Assembly (NCBI GenBank): GCA_016271365.2
Contig: CM028130.1
Location: 470,613,501-470,677,500, forward strand
Length of the DNA stretch: 64,000 nt
Origin: Neoceratodus forsteri
Taxonomy: Eukaryota; Chordata; Ceratodontiformes; Ceratodontidae
Direction: 5' to 3'
Shown here: one piece after another, positions 45,806 to 56,170 of the stretch
How the letters are laid out: the number at the start of each line of letters is the position of its first letter
Position numbering within the stretch: position 1 is the stretch's first letter
Position numbers and translations under genes: made by a program
The notes under the pieces: model-generated
Told to the model about the DNA's origin: nothing
Databases searched by the model: none
The model's input: only the letters and a program-made list of their open reading frames with translations

Positions 45806-47675
45806 ACTCCCCTACAATTGGGGGTTCCTGAAAAGTCTTCCTTGAGCTTGCCTAAATGCTCACTGCCAGGCTGGTGTTCTGCATTTTAGCAGTTTAAATG
45901 TACTGCCAGAGAATGCTTGTATAGCCTCTGTGTACTGTCTCTTTAAGAGCTGCCTGGATTACAGTCATAATTAATCTGAGAGGGAGCTCAGTTAGAAGAT
46001 GTACTTGTTTGCTGGTCATTTGTTAGAGTAGTAATAATATTGCTGTTTGTTCTAACCTGCCTTCCTTGCAGCATGGACAGTTCTGTTTGTATCCATCATC
46101 TTGGTCTTGGATTGCAGAATGGGCCAATCAGTACATTTGGGGCTCTAAAATGGAGCCTGTCTACAGGGGCTTGGTGGGGCCAAAACTTGTAGGAATTGTA
46201 GTTTTGGGCTTTTGGCACCTAAAATAACCTGGAGGGGGAGCTCTTGTTGTCACAGACAGACAGATCAGCCAATCGAACCTTTTGGATCTTGGGGAAAGTT
46301 CCACACTGCTTGCAGTTTCAGTTAGATCTGAGTTGGAAAGTGAAGAAGTAACAGCTTGAGATAGTTTGAGCAGCAATCCTTAGTGGATTCGCGTGGGAGA
46401 ACTGTGGAAAGTCCTGAGTTTGGCCTGCCTGCTGTTTCTGAGAGGGAACTTGTGCTTTTTTTGGACTGAATCCGAATTTGGAGAGCTAATTAAGCCACTG
46501 AATTGTGACCAGGCTTTAACCTGAAGAAGACCGAAGATTTGCTGCGTGCGATCGGCCTGTCAGGACTTCCAGCTACCTCTGAAATTCCGGATTGTGCAGA
46601 GATTCTGTAATTGCGACCGGAGAGCCATTTGCCTGGTACAGTGGTATTTCTTTACATGTGAATATGCTGTGTGCTTATAGTGGGTCATGATTTAGTTCCC
46701 CACTGTGTCTGAACTGTGTTTTGCTTGCTGGAGGCTGTATCCAGCTCCACGGACTGAATCCGTATCCATTTCCATTTGCCTGGGCCCTGCTACACTGACC
46801 CAGCCAGAATACCTGCTACGCAGAGAAAGTCATCGATGAGAGACCAGCCTGGGGATCAGCCCCCTGCTCAATGCCTTGAACAGGAATGACGCATCAGTGA
46901 TTATTGTGGGCCCTGCTTCACTGGGTACTCCAGCTCAACAGCCTGCAATCTCGATTTCATCCTGCCTGTGTCCAGTATTGGGTATCGTGAGTAAACATCA
47001 GGGTAGCTCTCTGCAACAACAGCTAAATCTAAAAGAGTTGCCATCAGATTGTCTTGTTGCCTTTTCTTTCATGAACTGAGCCCCGTGGCTCCGGATTACA
47101 AATAGTGTGTGTTGTGCATATTGCTTTCTTCCATCACAGGGCCCCAACCAGCTGCAACGTTCCTGGCTGGCCCACCGTTGTTCTACCTGGGTACACAGAG
47201 TGTGCGACTGTGTAGGGACTCTGAACTGCATGCATAACTGTCTGATTAATATAGCTTTTAAGCAAATCAACCTGATTACACCCCTCCCTTGTTCAAGTCA
47301 CCTGAATAAATCAGATTTAACTTAGTTTGCATTTAACCTGACTGTGGTTCCAGTTTGTGCCAAAAGTATTGTACTGTTGCCATTTGCTGTACGTAACCTT
47401 GTTTTACACGGGGTCCCCAGGGTCAAGCTAGAGGAACCAACCCTGGTGGTAAGTGCAAACAGTGTGGGTAATTGCCTGGTGAATAGGGGTCATTGTGAAA
47501 GTAATTATTGTATATTGTTCAGGCCACTAGAAGGGAAAGAGTGGGGTTACAGTGCCTCGGAGGGCTGTGCCCAGGTTAGCTTGACCACTAACAACTCTGA
47601 CCTCCGGGTGGAGGCACCCATTTCATTACCCAGGCCCCTTAACCTGCTACTAGCCAAGCAGGCAGGGGTGGTAGC
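45806..47675. mobile_element. 1.9-kb LTR-like insertion in the satellite
   Basis: Separates satellite blocks 2 and 3 with sharp edges: satellite phase stops after gacagacctg, then tgtaactcccctac begins, and satellite resumes after ggtggtagcccttata. There is no retroelement ORF. The right end shares words with 20747-20900, so the two are probably copies of one family. Start with TG fits an LTR, but I found no matching direct repeat of 4-6 bp, so the LTR assignment is tentative. ORFs inside (46876-47079, 47344-47856) have no family motif, and the latter runs into satellite. Confidence 0.5.
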
Positions 47676-48094
47676 CCTTATACTGACAGACCTGTATACC
47701 TCCAGTACTGATAGACCTGTATCCCCAGTACTGACAGGCCTGTATCCCCCCAGTACTGACAGACCTGCATGCCCCAGTACTGGCAGACCTGTATACCCCA
47801 GTACTTACAGACATGCATCTCCCAGTACTGATAGACCTGTATCCCACCAGTACTAACAGACCTGAATCCCCCAGTACTGGTAGACCTGAATCCCCCAGTA
47901 CTGAAAGACTGGTATTCCCCAATACTGACAGACCTGTATGCCAAGTACTGTCAGACCTGTATCCCTCCAGCAGTCAGAAACCAAATCCCCTGGTACTGAC
48001 AGACCTGTACCTGCAGGTACTGACAATGTGGCTATACCTATATTAACAGATCTTTATCTCTTAGTATTGACAGTCCTCTATCACTCACATTGAC
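47676..48094. repeat. 24-bp satellite array, block 3
   Basis: About 17 copies of the same unit, more degenerate towards the right end (tattgacagtcctctatcac). Confidence 0.93.
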
Positions 48095-48700
48095 AGATCT
48101 GTATCTTTATTTGTTTAAAAGTTTGGTAACCGCAAAAGCACGCTGAGCCACGGCTTGTTCCCAGGTGCGACCTAGGGGAGGGGGAAATGGGAGTAGTGAG
48201 GTACAAACAATACAAAGGGCAATGACAACAGTTGCAAGTGCAAGCTTAGAAAGACAACAATAAAGAAAGGTTTAAAATTTAAAATATAAAGCAGAGACTG
48301 TATACAGGTTTTTGCATAATTATACAAGAGTAGGCGGCAGAGGAACTATTAAAACTGACATTAGGGTGAGGTAAGTCCTCCCGCAAGAGAGAGCAGGGGA
48401 AGGAGTGAGAGGAACCACGAGAAAAATAGGGGTATTAGCAGAGAAAGGGAGAATATGGAGACAGAGGAGGAAGATAAGAGAGGGCCATTGGGAGGGTTAC
48501 AGGAGCATGTAAGGGGGAGTGGTGAGCCTTAGTCAGTGCTTTTTAGGATAGTAGGGATGGGGCTTGGTGAAAAAGAGAGCTGGTTCCAAAGGGACAGAAG
48601 CCAGTATGAGAAAGCAGCTTGATCAGAGCATGGGTAGGGTGGGGGGACAGTGAAGGAGGAGGAGCCTCTATTTGCGTAGGGGGTGTAACCATATAATGTA
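48095..48700 (-). mobile_element. Dispersed retroposon, copy 3
   Basis: Starts ctttatttgtttaaaagttt then ggtaaccgcaaaagcacgctgagcc. It follows copy 1 word for word through gtacaaacaatacaaagggc and the region of gagag/gggga. It directly follows the satellite. No coding motif. Confidence 0.6.
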
Positions 48701-49128
48701 CCTATGTCATCATCCACTGACTTCAACTGCCTAACTGTTCATGTGTGCACAGTGGGTCAACTTGACCTAGGAGAAACAATGAGCTTCACTCACACCATAG
48801 CAACATACCACACCACAAGCCTACAAGTCCTTATATGGATCTAGCAGAAACCAAACTGCAGAATGCAATCAAAACATGTCTAGACAAGTTCTGCCTAGAT
48901 GCTAATAACAAAATGATTTTATTGGTACATGAGTGATTTTATGCTGAAGGTAGGGGGGAGAGATGATGTGTATAAATATATGCTTGCTTGCTCTTTGAAG
49001 GAGAAGAGAGAATGTAACGTATCTTTTACTCTTCCGACTGCGTCTGTGTCATCTGTGTTGTAATGTACAACTAGGTCTTGAGGTAATATGTAGCCTGGAG
49101 GACCCCCAGCTATATTTCCTCCGCTACA
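48701..49128 (+). promoter_or_regulatory. Probable ERV 5' LTR (start uncertain)
   Basis: Region upstream of the primer site containing a TATA box (tataaatata at 48971-48980) about 150 bp before the end. Its right edge is ...ctcc gctaca followed by tt and the primer site. The left edge is not defined, because no second LTR is available for comparison. Confidence 0.55.
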
Positions 49129-49130
49129 TT

Positions 49131-49148
49131 CAGTGCCGTGACTCGGAT
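49131..49148 (+). promoter_or_regulatory. Primer-binding site, tRNA-His type
   Basis: cagtgccgtgactcggat matches the complement of the tRNA-His 3' end (tggtgccgtgactcggat) at 16 of 18 positions as written, with a 15-base exact core. It lies directly after the putative LTR. Confidence 0.75.
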
Positions 49149-49577
49149 CGTTTTTAAATGGGGAAACACTGACCCGGGACCTCGACGTAGTCTATCCACG
49201 CCATAAGAAATTGCCCTAAGCGCATTTAATCCTTGGAAAGTTCAGTGCCACGGGAGAGACTGATCACCTCAACCAACCACGGGGCTCCACAAGGTAACGT
49301 ATGCTCAGAGACTTGATAAGTAAGCAACTGTTAACTGTTAACTAGAGATTGCTGTTTGAACTCATGAGGCAGAACTCTAGGAAACAAGATATAGGCTGGG
49401 GACCACTGTTACTTGCAAGACAGGGCTCTAGGTGGGTCATAAGACTAGCCCATACAGGGTCACCACTGGTGCATAAGGGGGTGATACTTTGTCAGAGTTA
49501 GCAGACGGATAAGTATCAAACCGTGGGGATAGAACCCCACAGAATTAATTTGTAAATAAAACGCAATATAGTTAGCA
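49149..49577 (+). promoter_or_regulatory. ERV leader with splice donor
   Basis: A strong 5' splice site ccacaag/gtaacg has its GT at 49294-49295. The only upstream ATG (49158) opens a four-codon frame ending in TGA (49170-49172). Downstream, gag starts at 49578. No ATG usable for env lies in the putative leader exon. Confidence 0.6.
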
Positions 49578-51591
49578 ATGGAGACAGAGATACACCAGTA
49601 TCTGAGGAAAAGATGCAAGTTAAGGGCATACGATGCCTCTCCAGAGGACAAGTCAGTCCGAGAGCATTTTAACACACTAGTACTGGATCGTAATTCGGCA
49701 ACCAAAAATGAAAAAGAAAAGCTAGCAAATGCTGTACAAGGTCTGTGGCAATACAGCCAAGAGGTAACTCGTCAACACATGAGAATTTTAAAGAAACTGC
49801 ATGAGCAGCAAGAGATAGTAACCCAACTACAGTTGGTGATAGATGGTTTAAAAACACAAATAAATCAAGAGGTAGAGCAGCAAGATGTAGTAACCCAGCT
49901 AAAGTCAGAAATAGATAGTTTAAAAATGCAAATAAATCAAGGGTCAGAATCACTGCAAGAGGAGAACCAGCAACTAAAGTCACAGTTAGTAAAGGTACAG
50001 GGAGACCTTTGTTTTTTAGATAGGGATAATTCTCTTCTAAAAATAAAGGTAGACCAGCAGTCACAGGAACATGCTGCTGAAAAGAGCATAGATTAAGTTT
50101 TGATAATAATAAGTTACGAGAGGAAGTAGAAGAGTTATCGGAATTGTTAGTAGAGGGTCAGAGTAAGTTAAAAGAGCAAGAGAAGGAGGAGCAATGGAAC
50201 AAAGAAGGGACCGTTATGAAGATGGCGCCGGTCTCCACGCGGGGCATGGCTGCCACAGGTGGTACAATGTCTCAAGTAACTAGACAAAAACAGGAAGAGT
50301 TTTTACTTTTGTTAAAAGGAAAAATGGACAGATGTGAATTAAATCGTAAACATGCTGAAGAAAGAGATAATGCAAGCGAGGTAGCCAGACTCACACAGTT
50401 AGAAGAGAACCTTAAAAAAAAAAATGGATACAGGAACAGCTTGACGATGATAAACAAGCAAGAGACAGCCTACTGGGTGCAGGTGCACTGGGAGGAGATG
50501 ATAAAAAGGTAATAAATGGTAAATGGGCTACCCTGGAGGGACAAGACGAAATGACAGAAGAGGCCTTGGAGTTAGAGGAAGATACAGAGGGACACGTAAA
50601 ACCACCAGGAAAGAGTATCCGGACAAGAAGAATAGTAAATAGGCATATTGTAAATAAACCAGATCCAGGGCCCAAAATCAGGTATCTAACTATTAAAGAG
50701 TTAACACAATTGAGTCAGGAAATAGGATCCATTGATTATAAGACAAATTTGGTAGAGTTAGGAAAAAAGTTAAAAAACGTCCAAACTACTATGGGGCTGA
50801 CTAGCAAAGATGTCTGCCGCATCGTAATATTTAAACTCAGTCCGCATTTGGCGGAGGCAATGCCAGACGAGGTGCAAGGCATGCACAAGGATGCGTCCAA
50901 AAACCCCAACTCGTGGGCAAATTACAATGAAATAGTAGATGCCATAAAACGGGCAAGGGGTGAATCGGCATGACAGGAAGTCGACTGGGACAAAATATTA
51001 CAAACCAAGCCAACAACAGGAGAGGATCCACAGGCATTTATCCCAAGGCTCTTCAAAGTTTACCAGTGACACAGGGGCGAGGAGTGCCCCACCGAGGAGG
51101 ATCCAACCTTTAGGGACCTGTGGATACGGGCGTATGACCTGGAACCCACCCTAAGGTCCGTGTTAAAGTTATCAAAATCACATGATGAGAGGTTAGAATT
51201 ATTAGAGATGTATCTCAATGAAAAACAAAAGTGCAGTAAGGTTGCTGCAGCCACCTGGGTAAATGAGGGTCCCAGCAAATGCCCAGCTGCAGGCACATCA
51301 AACTTAACATGCTTTAATTGCAAGTGAACAGGGCATGTCAAAAGTGAGTGTTGGGCCCGAGGTGGAGGACAGGAAGGAAAGGGTCCAAGGCAAATGCAAG
51401 CTAGGGGGAGGGGTCGAGTGAGAGGTCCGCCAGCAGGCAGACAAAGTAATAAGGGAAACACTGTAGCAGATCTGATTGATCGCCTACAAGTGGTTTTAAA
51501 GGCGTCCCAGAGAGAGGGGCGAGAGTCATCCCTGGATGATGATGATGTCATGAGGAGGCTTAGTGCCATACGTGAAATAGATGAGCAATAG
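49578..51591 (+). pseudogene. ERV gag with coiled coil and one zinc knuckle (broken)
   Basis: Gag polyprotein of the ERV. ATG 49578 (METEIH; no glycine 2, so no canonical myristoylation signal). Residues ~75-170 form a heptad-rich coiled coil, including a 72-bp in-frame tandem duplication (49803-49874 and 49875-49946; EQQ(E/D)(I/V)VTQL blocks). Frame changes occur near 50090 and 50515. From 50551 the capsid-like part runs in one frame with in-frame TGA at 50971-50973 and 51067-51069. A single CX2CX4HX4C knuckle at about 51310-51352 (CFNCK, stop, TGHVKSEC) is interrupted by a TGA. A basic GRGRVRGPPAGRQ region follows, and gag ends at UAG 51589-51591. A long coiled coil in Gag is unusual for gammaretroviruses. 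Confidence 0.8.
51589..51591 (+). promoter_or_regulatory. In-frame UAG between gag and pol (candidate readthrough site)
   Basis: The gag frame reaches caaTAG and then continues open in the same frame with aga ggc gga ggc tcc ggt into the protease. This matches the gamma/epsilon-type layout, where UAG suppression makes Gag-Pol and the first pol codons are glycine rich. A short complementary pair (gga/tcc) follows, but I cannot establish a pseudoknot. A mutated sense codon (for example CAG) is the alternative. Confidence 0.6.
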
Positions 51592-52071
51592 AGAGGCGGA
51601 GGCTCCGGTAACCCTGATGCTAAATGGGTATGCGCTTTACATGCTGATATTCAGGGAAGGCCTACAGCTAAGGTTACCATCAACGGTCACATTGTAGAAG
51701 CACTCATAGACACCGGAGCAGCCGTATCAATTACAAATATCAGCATACCCTTAGACTCCAAAAGACCACCAATGTATATAGAGGGATGTACAGGACATAC
51801 CACAGAAGGGTATTGGTCCCAGCCACAGCACATAAGGCTGGGAGGTACACACGTGGGCCGCCAAGCCTTCGCATGGGTGGAGGGGGGGCTCATGGAAGGC
51901 AATATTAATTGTAGCGATTGCCTAACAAAGCATCAGCTTGTTGTAGATCTTAGTAATCAATGTCTATGGAAAGTAAATGTTAAAAGTTTTAAACCAATCA
52001 CTGTTGTGGAAAGTTATGCTTTAGCCTCTGTAAAATCAAATGCTGCAAGTGTTAAAAGTTTAGAGACATGA
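51592..52071 (+). pseudogene. ERV protease
   Basis: Retroviral aspartic protease that would process Gag-Pol. It is in frame with gag across the UAG. The active-site motif ALIDTGAAVSIT has DTGA at 51709-51720. A frame of 160 codons follows, ending with TGA at 52069-52071. The downstream RT is in the same frame, so this TGA is a premature stop rather than a domain end. Usual retroviral proteases are about 100-130 residues; the surplus is the PR-RT linker. Confidence 0.8.
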
Positions 52072-54041
52072 TTAAAGCACCCTGAATTTAAGCAAGTTAT
52101 ACAGAATCATGAGATGGTATGGGCACAAACTGGCACAGATTGTGGACAGGTAAGTGACATAAAAATATCTGTAGAAGGTCCATGTCCGGGGCACACTAAA
52201 CAGTACCCAATACCAAAAGAGGCGGTAGAGGGAATCAAACCAGTCATCCAACAGCTGTTGCAACAAGGAGTCATTAGGCCCGTGTGCTCAACAGCCAACA
52301 GTCCCATCTGGCTAGTGTTAAAGCCAAATGGAAAATACCGCCTAACCATCGATTACCGTAATTTAAACAAAGTAACCCCTCAGGTTAGCCCTGCTACTAG
52401 TTCCAATACTGAGATTTTTAACAAATTACGGCCAAAGAGCAAATTCTTCTCTGTCCTAGATTTGGCTAATGGGTTCTGGTCCCTGCCCTTCAAGACAGAG
52501 AACCAGTATAAATTTGAATTTACTTTTGAGGGTAAACAGTGCACATTTACTCAATTGCCACAGGGCTTCCACTCAGCACCAACCTTGTTCCAGAGGTACA
52601 TGAAACAAATTCTGGAGGAAGAAGGGTTGGGAGACTCAGTAGTTCAATATGTAGATGACCTCCTGCTGCAAAGTTCAACAAAGGAGGACCACCTAGTGCT
52701 GCTGGATAGGGTACTAGGCTTATTGGAAAGAAAAGGATTAAAGGTAAATCCAGACAAAGCACAAATTGGTGACCAAAAGGTTACCTTTTTAGAAACCATT
52801 ATTTCTCCCCAGGGGAGGCGAATAGACCCTGCCAGAACAGCACTAATCCAGACCCTACCATTACCAACTACCATTACTGGCTTAAGAAACTTATTGGGTA
52901 TGACATATTTCTGTAGGGATTATATCGAAGGGTACTCAGAGATTACAAAGCCATTATATAACATTTTAAAAGATGACCCAAAAGGCCAGTACAAGCTCAT
53001 ATGGGAAGGAGAAGAGTTATACTGTTTTAATAAGTTAAAAAAAAGCATTACAGACAGTGCCAGCCTTAATACAAGCTGATTACTCAAGACCATTTATTTT
53101 ACAAGTCAATGCAATGGATGACACCATCGTTGCAGTGCTGTTACAGAAACAAAATGGAAAGCCAGTACCAGTTACCTACCTAAACAGACAATTATCAGAG
53201 GTAGAGAAAGGCTTTAACGTGTGTGAGAGAGCAGTCCTGGCCATTGCTTGGGCTGTACAAGCAAGTGAGGCAACCACTAAGTTTAACCCCATCATAATAC
53301 AAACTACACATACCCCTTTAAAACTACTGTTAGAAAACAAAGTCAAGGGAGTTAGCTTAACTCGACAAGCAAGGTGGCTGTTAGCCCTGCAAGATAAAAA
53401 CATTACCGTTGAAAAAATTGACAGTGCCACACATGTTACAGTACCTGGATTACCAGGGAGAGCCACATGGTTGTGGGGAGGTCCAGCAAATAGCAGCCAG
53501 AGAGTTGCCTTTTGTGGATGTGCATGGTGCAAATGGCCATAATACAGCTTATATGGATGGGTCAAGGTATTGGGAACAAGGAGTCCCATACGTAGGTGCA
53601 GCAGTGTATCACGACACCGGGTGTTACCACCTAGAGGATAGAAGGCCCATACACAAACAGGGAATACTCATAAAGCTGCCACCAGGGGACTCCTCCCAAT
53701 TTGCTGAATTGGTGGCAATTTATGAGGCTATCCTGGCAAACCCCAAAGGTAGGTTAGGCATACATACAGACTCACAGTTTGCAGTGGGATCACTTACTAC
53801 CTGGTTACCCATATGGGCTAACAGAGGTATGAAAACAGCAACTGGGGAGCACGTCAAACACAGAGAACTTTTACAGGCCATATTAAAGGAGGGGGATGCC
53901 ACGCCAGGAAGAATAGCTATCATAAAGGTTAAGGCCCATGTTGACTCCAAATACGCCACTCCAGCAGAATTAGAAAATGATAGGGCAAATAAGCTCGCCA
54001 AAATGGCAGCAAAATTGGGAAACCCTTGGAAAGGGATCTGA
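52072..54041 (+). pseudogene. ERV reverse transcriptase and RNase H (one frameshift)
   Basis: RT frame 52114-53079 shows the gamma-like series: YPIPKEAVEGIKPVIQQLL, SPIWLVLKPNGKYRLTIDYR, LDLANGFWSLPF, TQLPQGFHSAP, and the catalytic YVDD at 52648-52659, intact. The connection domain shifts frame near 53060 (53057-53542) and RNase H continues in a third frame (53409-54041): YMDGSRYWEQG with D at 53556-53558, SSQFAELVAIYE, IHTDSQFAVGS and ENDRANKLAKMAA, so the D-E-D-D set is present. Order and motif style match gamma/epsilon-type pol. It is the best preserved RT in the window, despite two frame changes. Confidence 0.88.
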
Positions 54042-55422
54042 CCAAAGACTCCCATTCACTCTGTACAAATTAAACCAGCCATCAAAGTGTTACTACCAAC
54101 CCATAAACTGTTACCCAAAGCAAATTTGGGAGATTTGCAAACCCAGGACCCCTGGATTATAAATAAATGTGCGCAAACAAAAGAAGACCCCCCAAAGTAA
54201 TTACAAATTTAAAATCAGAGACAACATCCTGTTTAGACAGGAGGAGGATAAAACACTAAAATGGATACCTCCAAGTCAATTATATCATGATATTGTCATG
54301 GAAAACCACCGCTGGTGTGGCCATGGGGGGTCCAACAAAACCATGCAAATTATCAAATCTAAATACTGGTGGCCTGATATGGATAACACAGTTGCAGACA
54401 GTTTACATCGCTGTCTTATATGTTTGCAACAAGACCCCAAGAGGGGAAAACCAAAATTACAACCATTGCCTCTGGCAGATGGCCCCTGGGATGCATTACA
54501 AATTGATTATGTAGGGTCACTCCCAATGGCAAAGGGGGGATATAAGTACATGCTGGTTATTATAGACATGTTTTCTAAATGGGTGAAGGCATTCCCCACC
54601 AAAAACAACACAGTGATAACAGTGGCAAAAATCCTATATAACCAGGTGTGCACTAGGTGGGACTTCCCCAATATTATCAAATCAGACAGAGGCACACATT
54701 TTGTAAATCAAGTAATGGCCACAATGTGCCATATAATTGGGGTTCAACAAAGATACCACCTACCATACCATCCCCAGTCATCGGGAATGGTGGAAAGAAT
54801 GAACAGAACACTTAAAAATACATTAAAAAAGTGCATCCTAGACACAGGAAAAGATTGGGTAGATCACTTGCCAGGTATTCTAATGGCAGTCAGAGGGACT
54901 GCCCAGGCAAGCACTGGATTATCACCCTATGAATTAATGACGGGGCGAAAAATGAGGTTAACGCACCCAGCAAATGTGCCTTCTCCAAGCGGCCCTATTA
55001 GTGATAAGGTAAAACATGAAAAGTTTCTGTCCGGGGTACGATTACAATTGGAACAGTACCTAGGATTTGCCACTCAAAACATGGCCAAGGCACATGAAAA
55101 GAATGTTAAATATAGACAGCCTTCTATGGGATGGGCTACCCCAATAAAAGAGGGAGACACGGTCATGATCCGAAATTGGGAACAAAAATCACCTTGGAAA
55201 GATGCCAATTGGCTAGGACCCTACACCGTGCTAAAGAAATTGGTAGAGACTGCAGTATATGTAAAAAGAATTACTAAAGAAATCAAACCAGTGCCCCAAG
55301 CTCTGCAACAACAATACGGGGGACAATTAGCTTTTGTAAACAAAAAAAAAATACAAAAGACCAGGCCAGAATTATGGGTCCATGTAGACCAATGTAAAAA
55401 GGTATCAGATAAAGCTGACTAA
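54042..55422 (+). pseudogene. ERV integrase with GPY motif
   Basis: The integrase frame 54169-55422 (417 codons) is intact. A short upstream part is cut off by an in-frame TAA at 54160-54162. Zinc finger HRWCGH ... CLIC; catalytic D113 (QIDYVGS, 54505-54507), D173 (KSDRGTHF, 54685-54687) and E209 (SGMVERMNR, 54793-54795), with the classic 35-residue D-E spacing. The C-terminal domain has the GPY/F signature NWLGPYTVLKKL. It ends with TAA at 55420-55422, three bases before an ATG that may be the original env start. Confidence 0.9.
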
Positions 55423-55425
55423 ACA

Positions 55426-56170
55426 ATGATACTGCATTTGATTTGTCTTTTTAGGTTGTCACCATCCTTACGCTACTACTGTTAATAGTGGCACACAGCT
55501 GCAAAGCAACTCTCGACATACAGCTATCCATCGAGCCCAGTTACGTAATTGTGGACTATGAAGACACTGCTTACTTGACAATAAACTACACGCGGAGCCA
55601 GAATAAAACCCAGACCTGGAAGATAATTTGGACATTAAACAACACTCAGGTCACAAAATATTTGAGACACTGTCTGACAAAGACCTCGGATGGTAAATCA
55701 TATACCTGTGCCACATATTGGACACCCTATAGAGGGTGGGTTAAACCAGACACTGGAACTTTGGTGTTAGAAAAGGCTACCCCCAAAGACTCAGGCACCT
55801 ACTATGTGACTGTATGCCAGTGCACCCTAATGGAAGGTAGAAACGCAGGGGCATGTGGCAGTTATAATGATAATGCTTGTATTAATGGAGCAAAGGTGGC
55901 ACAAATAACATTGACGGTTAACCCTGCCACCTGCCTTAACCTTACCGCAGGGCCAAACAGTGGACTTACATCAACACCCACTGACCAATCTCTTGTAAAT
56001 AATGTACAATACATTAGATTACCTGTTTTAATTTTTCTGGTTGGGATCTAAATAGTACAAGCGATTGTGCCAATACAAATGTATCAAAGTTTTATGCCAC
56101 AGTGTTGTTAGATATGGTCAGTACTTTCCATGCTCGGGGGGGGGGGGTTATGATTACTAATCAGACCCAT
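55426..56170 (+). pseudogene. ERV env, surface part with Ig-V-like domain (broken)
   Basis: N-terminal envelope segment. The open frame 55455-56051 begins with a hydrophobic stretch (VVTILTLLLLLIVAHSC) that serves as a signal peptide, followed by about 150 residues with an immunoglobulin V-set look. There is a strand with YEDTAYLTINY, a central W (WKIIWTL), a cysteine (SYTCATYW) and the hallmark ATPKDSGTYYVTV near 55780-55810. Several N-x-S/T sites are present. The surface subunit appears short (about 230 residues to the furin-like site). A frame change lies near 56030. The frame has no ATG after the splice acceptor. ATG 55426 is in another frame and hits TAA at 55483-55485, so a 1-base indel or a spliced start is needed. 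Confidence 0.65.
55441..55455 (+). promoter_or_regulatory. Candidate env splice acceptor
   Basis: atttgtctttttag/g: a pyrimidine tract and AG at 55453-55454 precede the env frame, which opens directly after it. It would pair with the leader donor at 49294. Confidence 0.5.
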
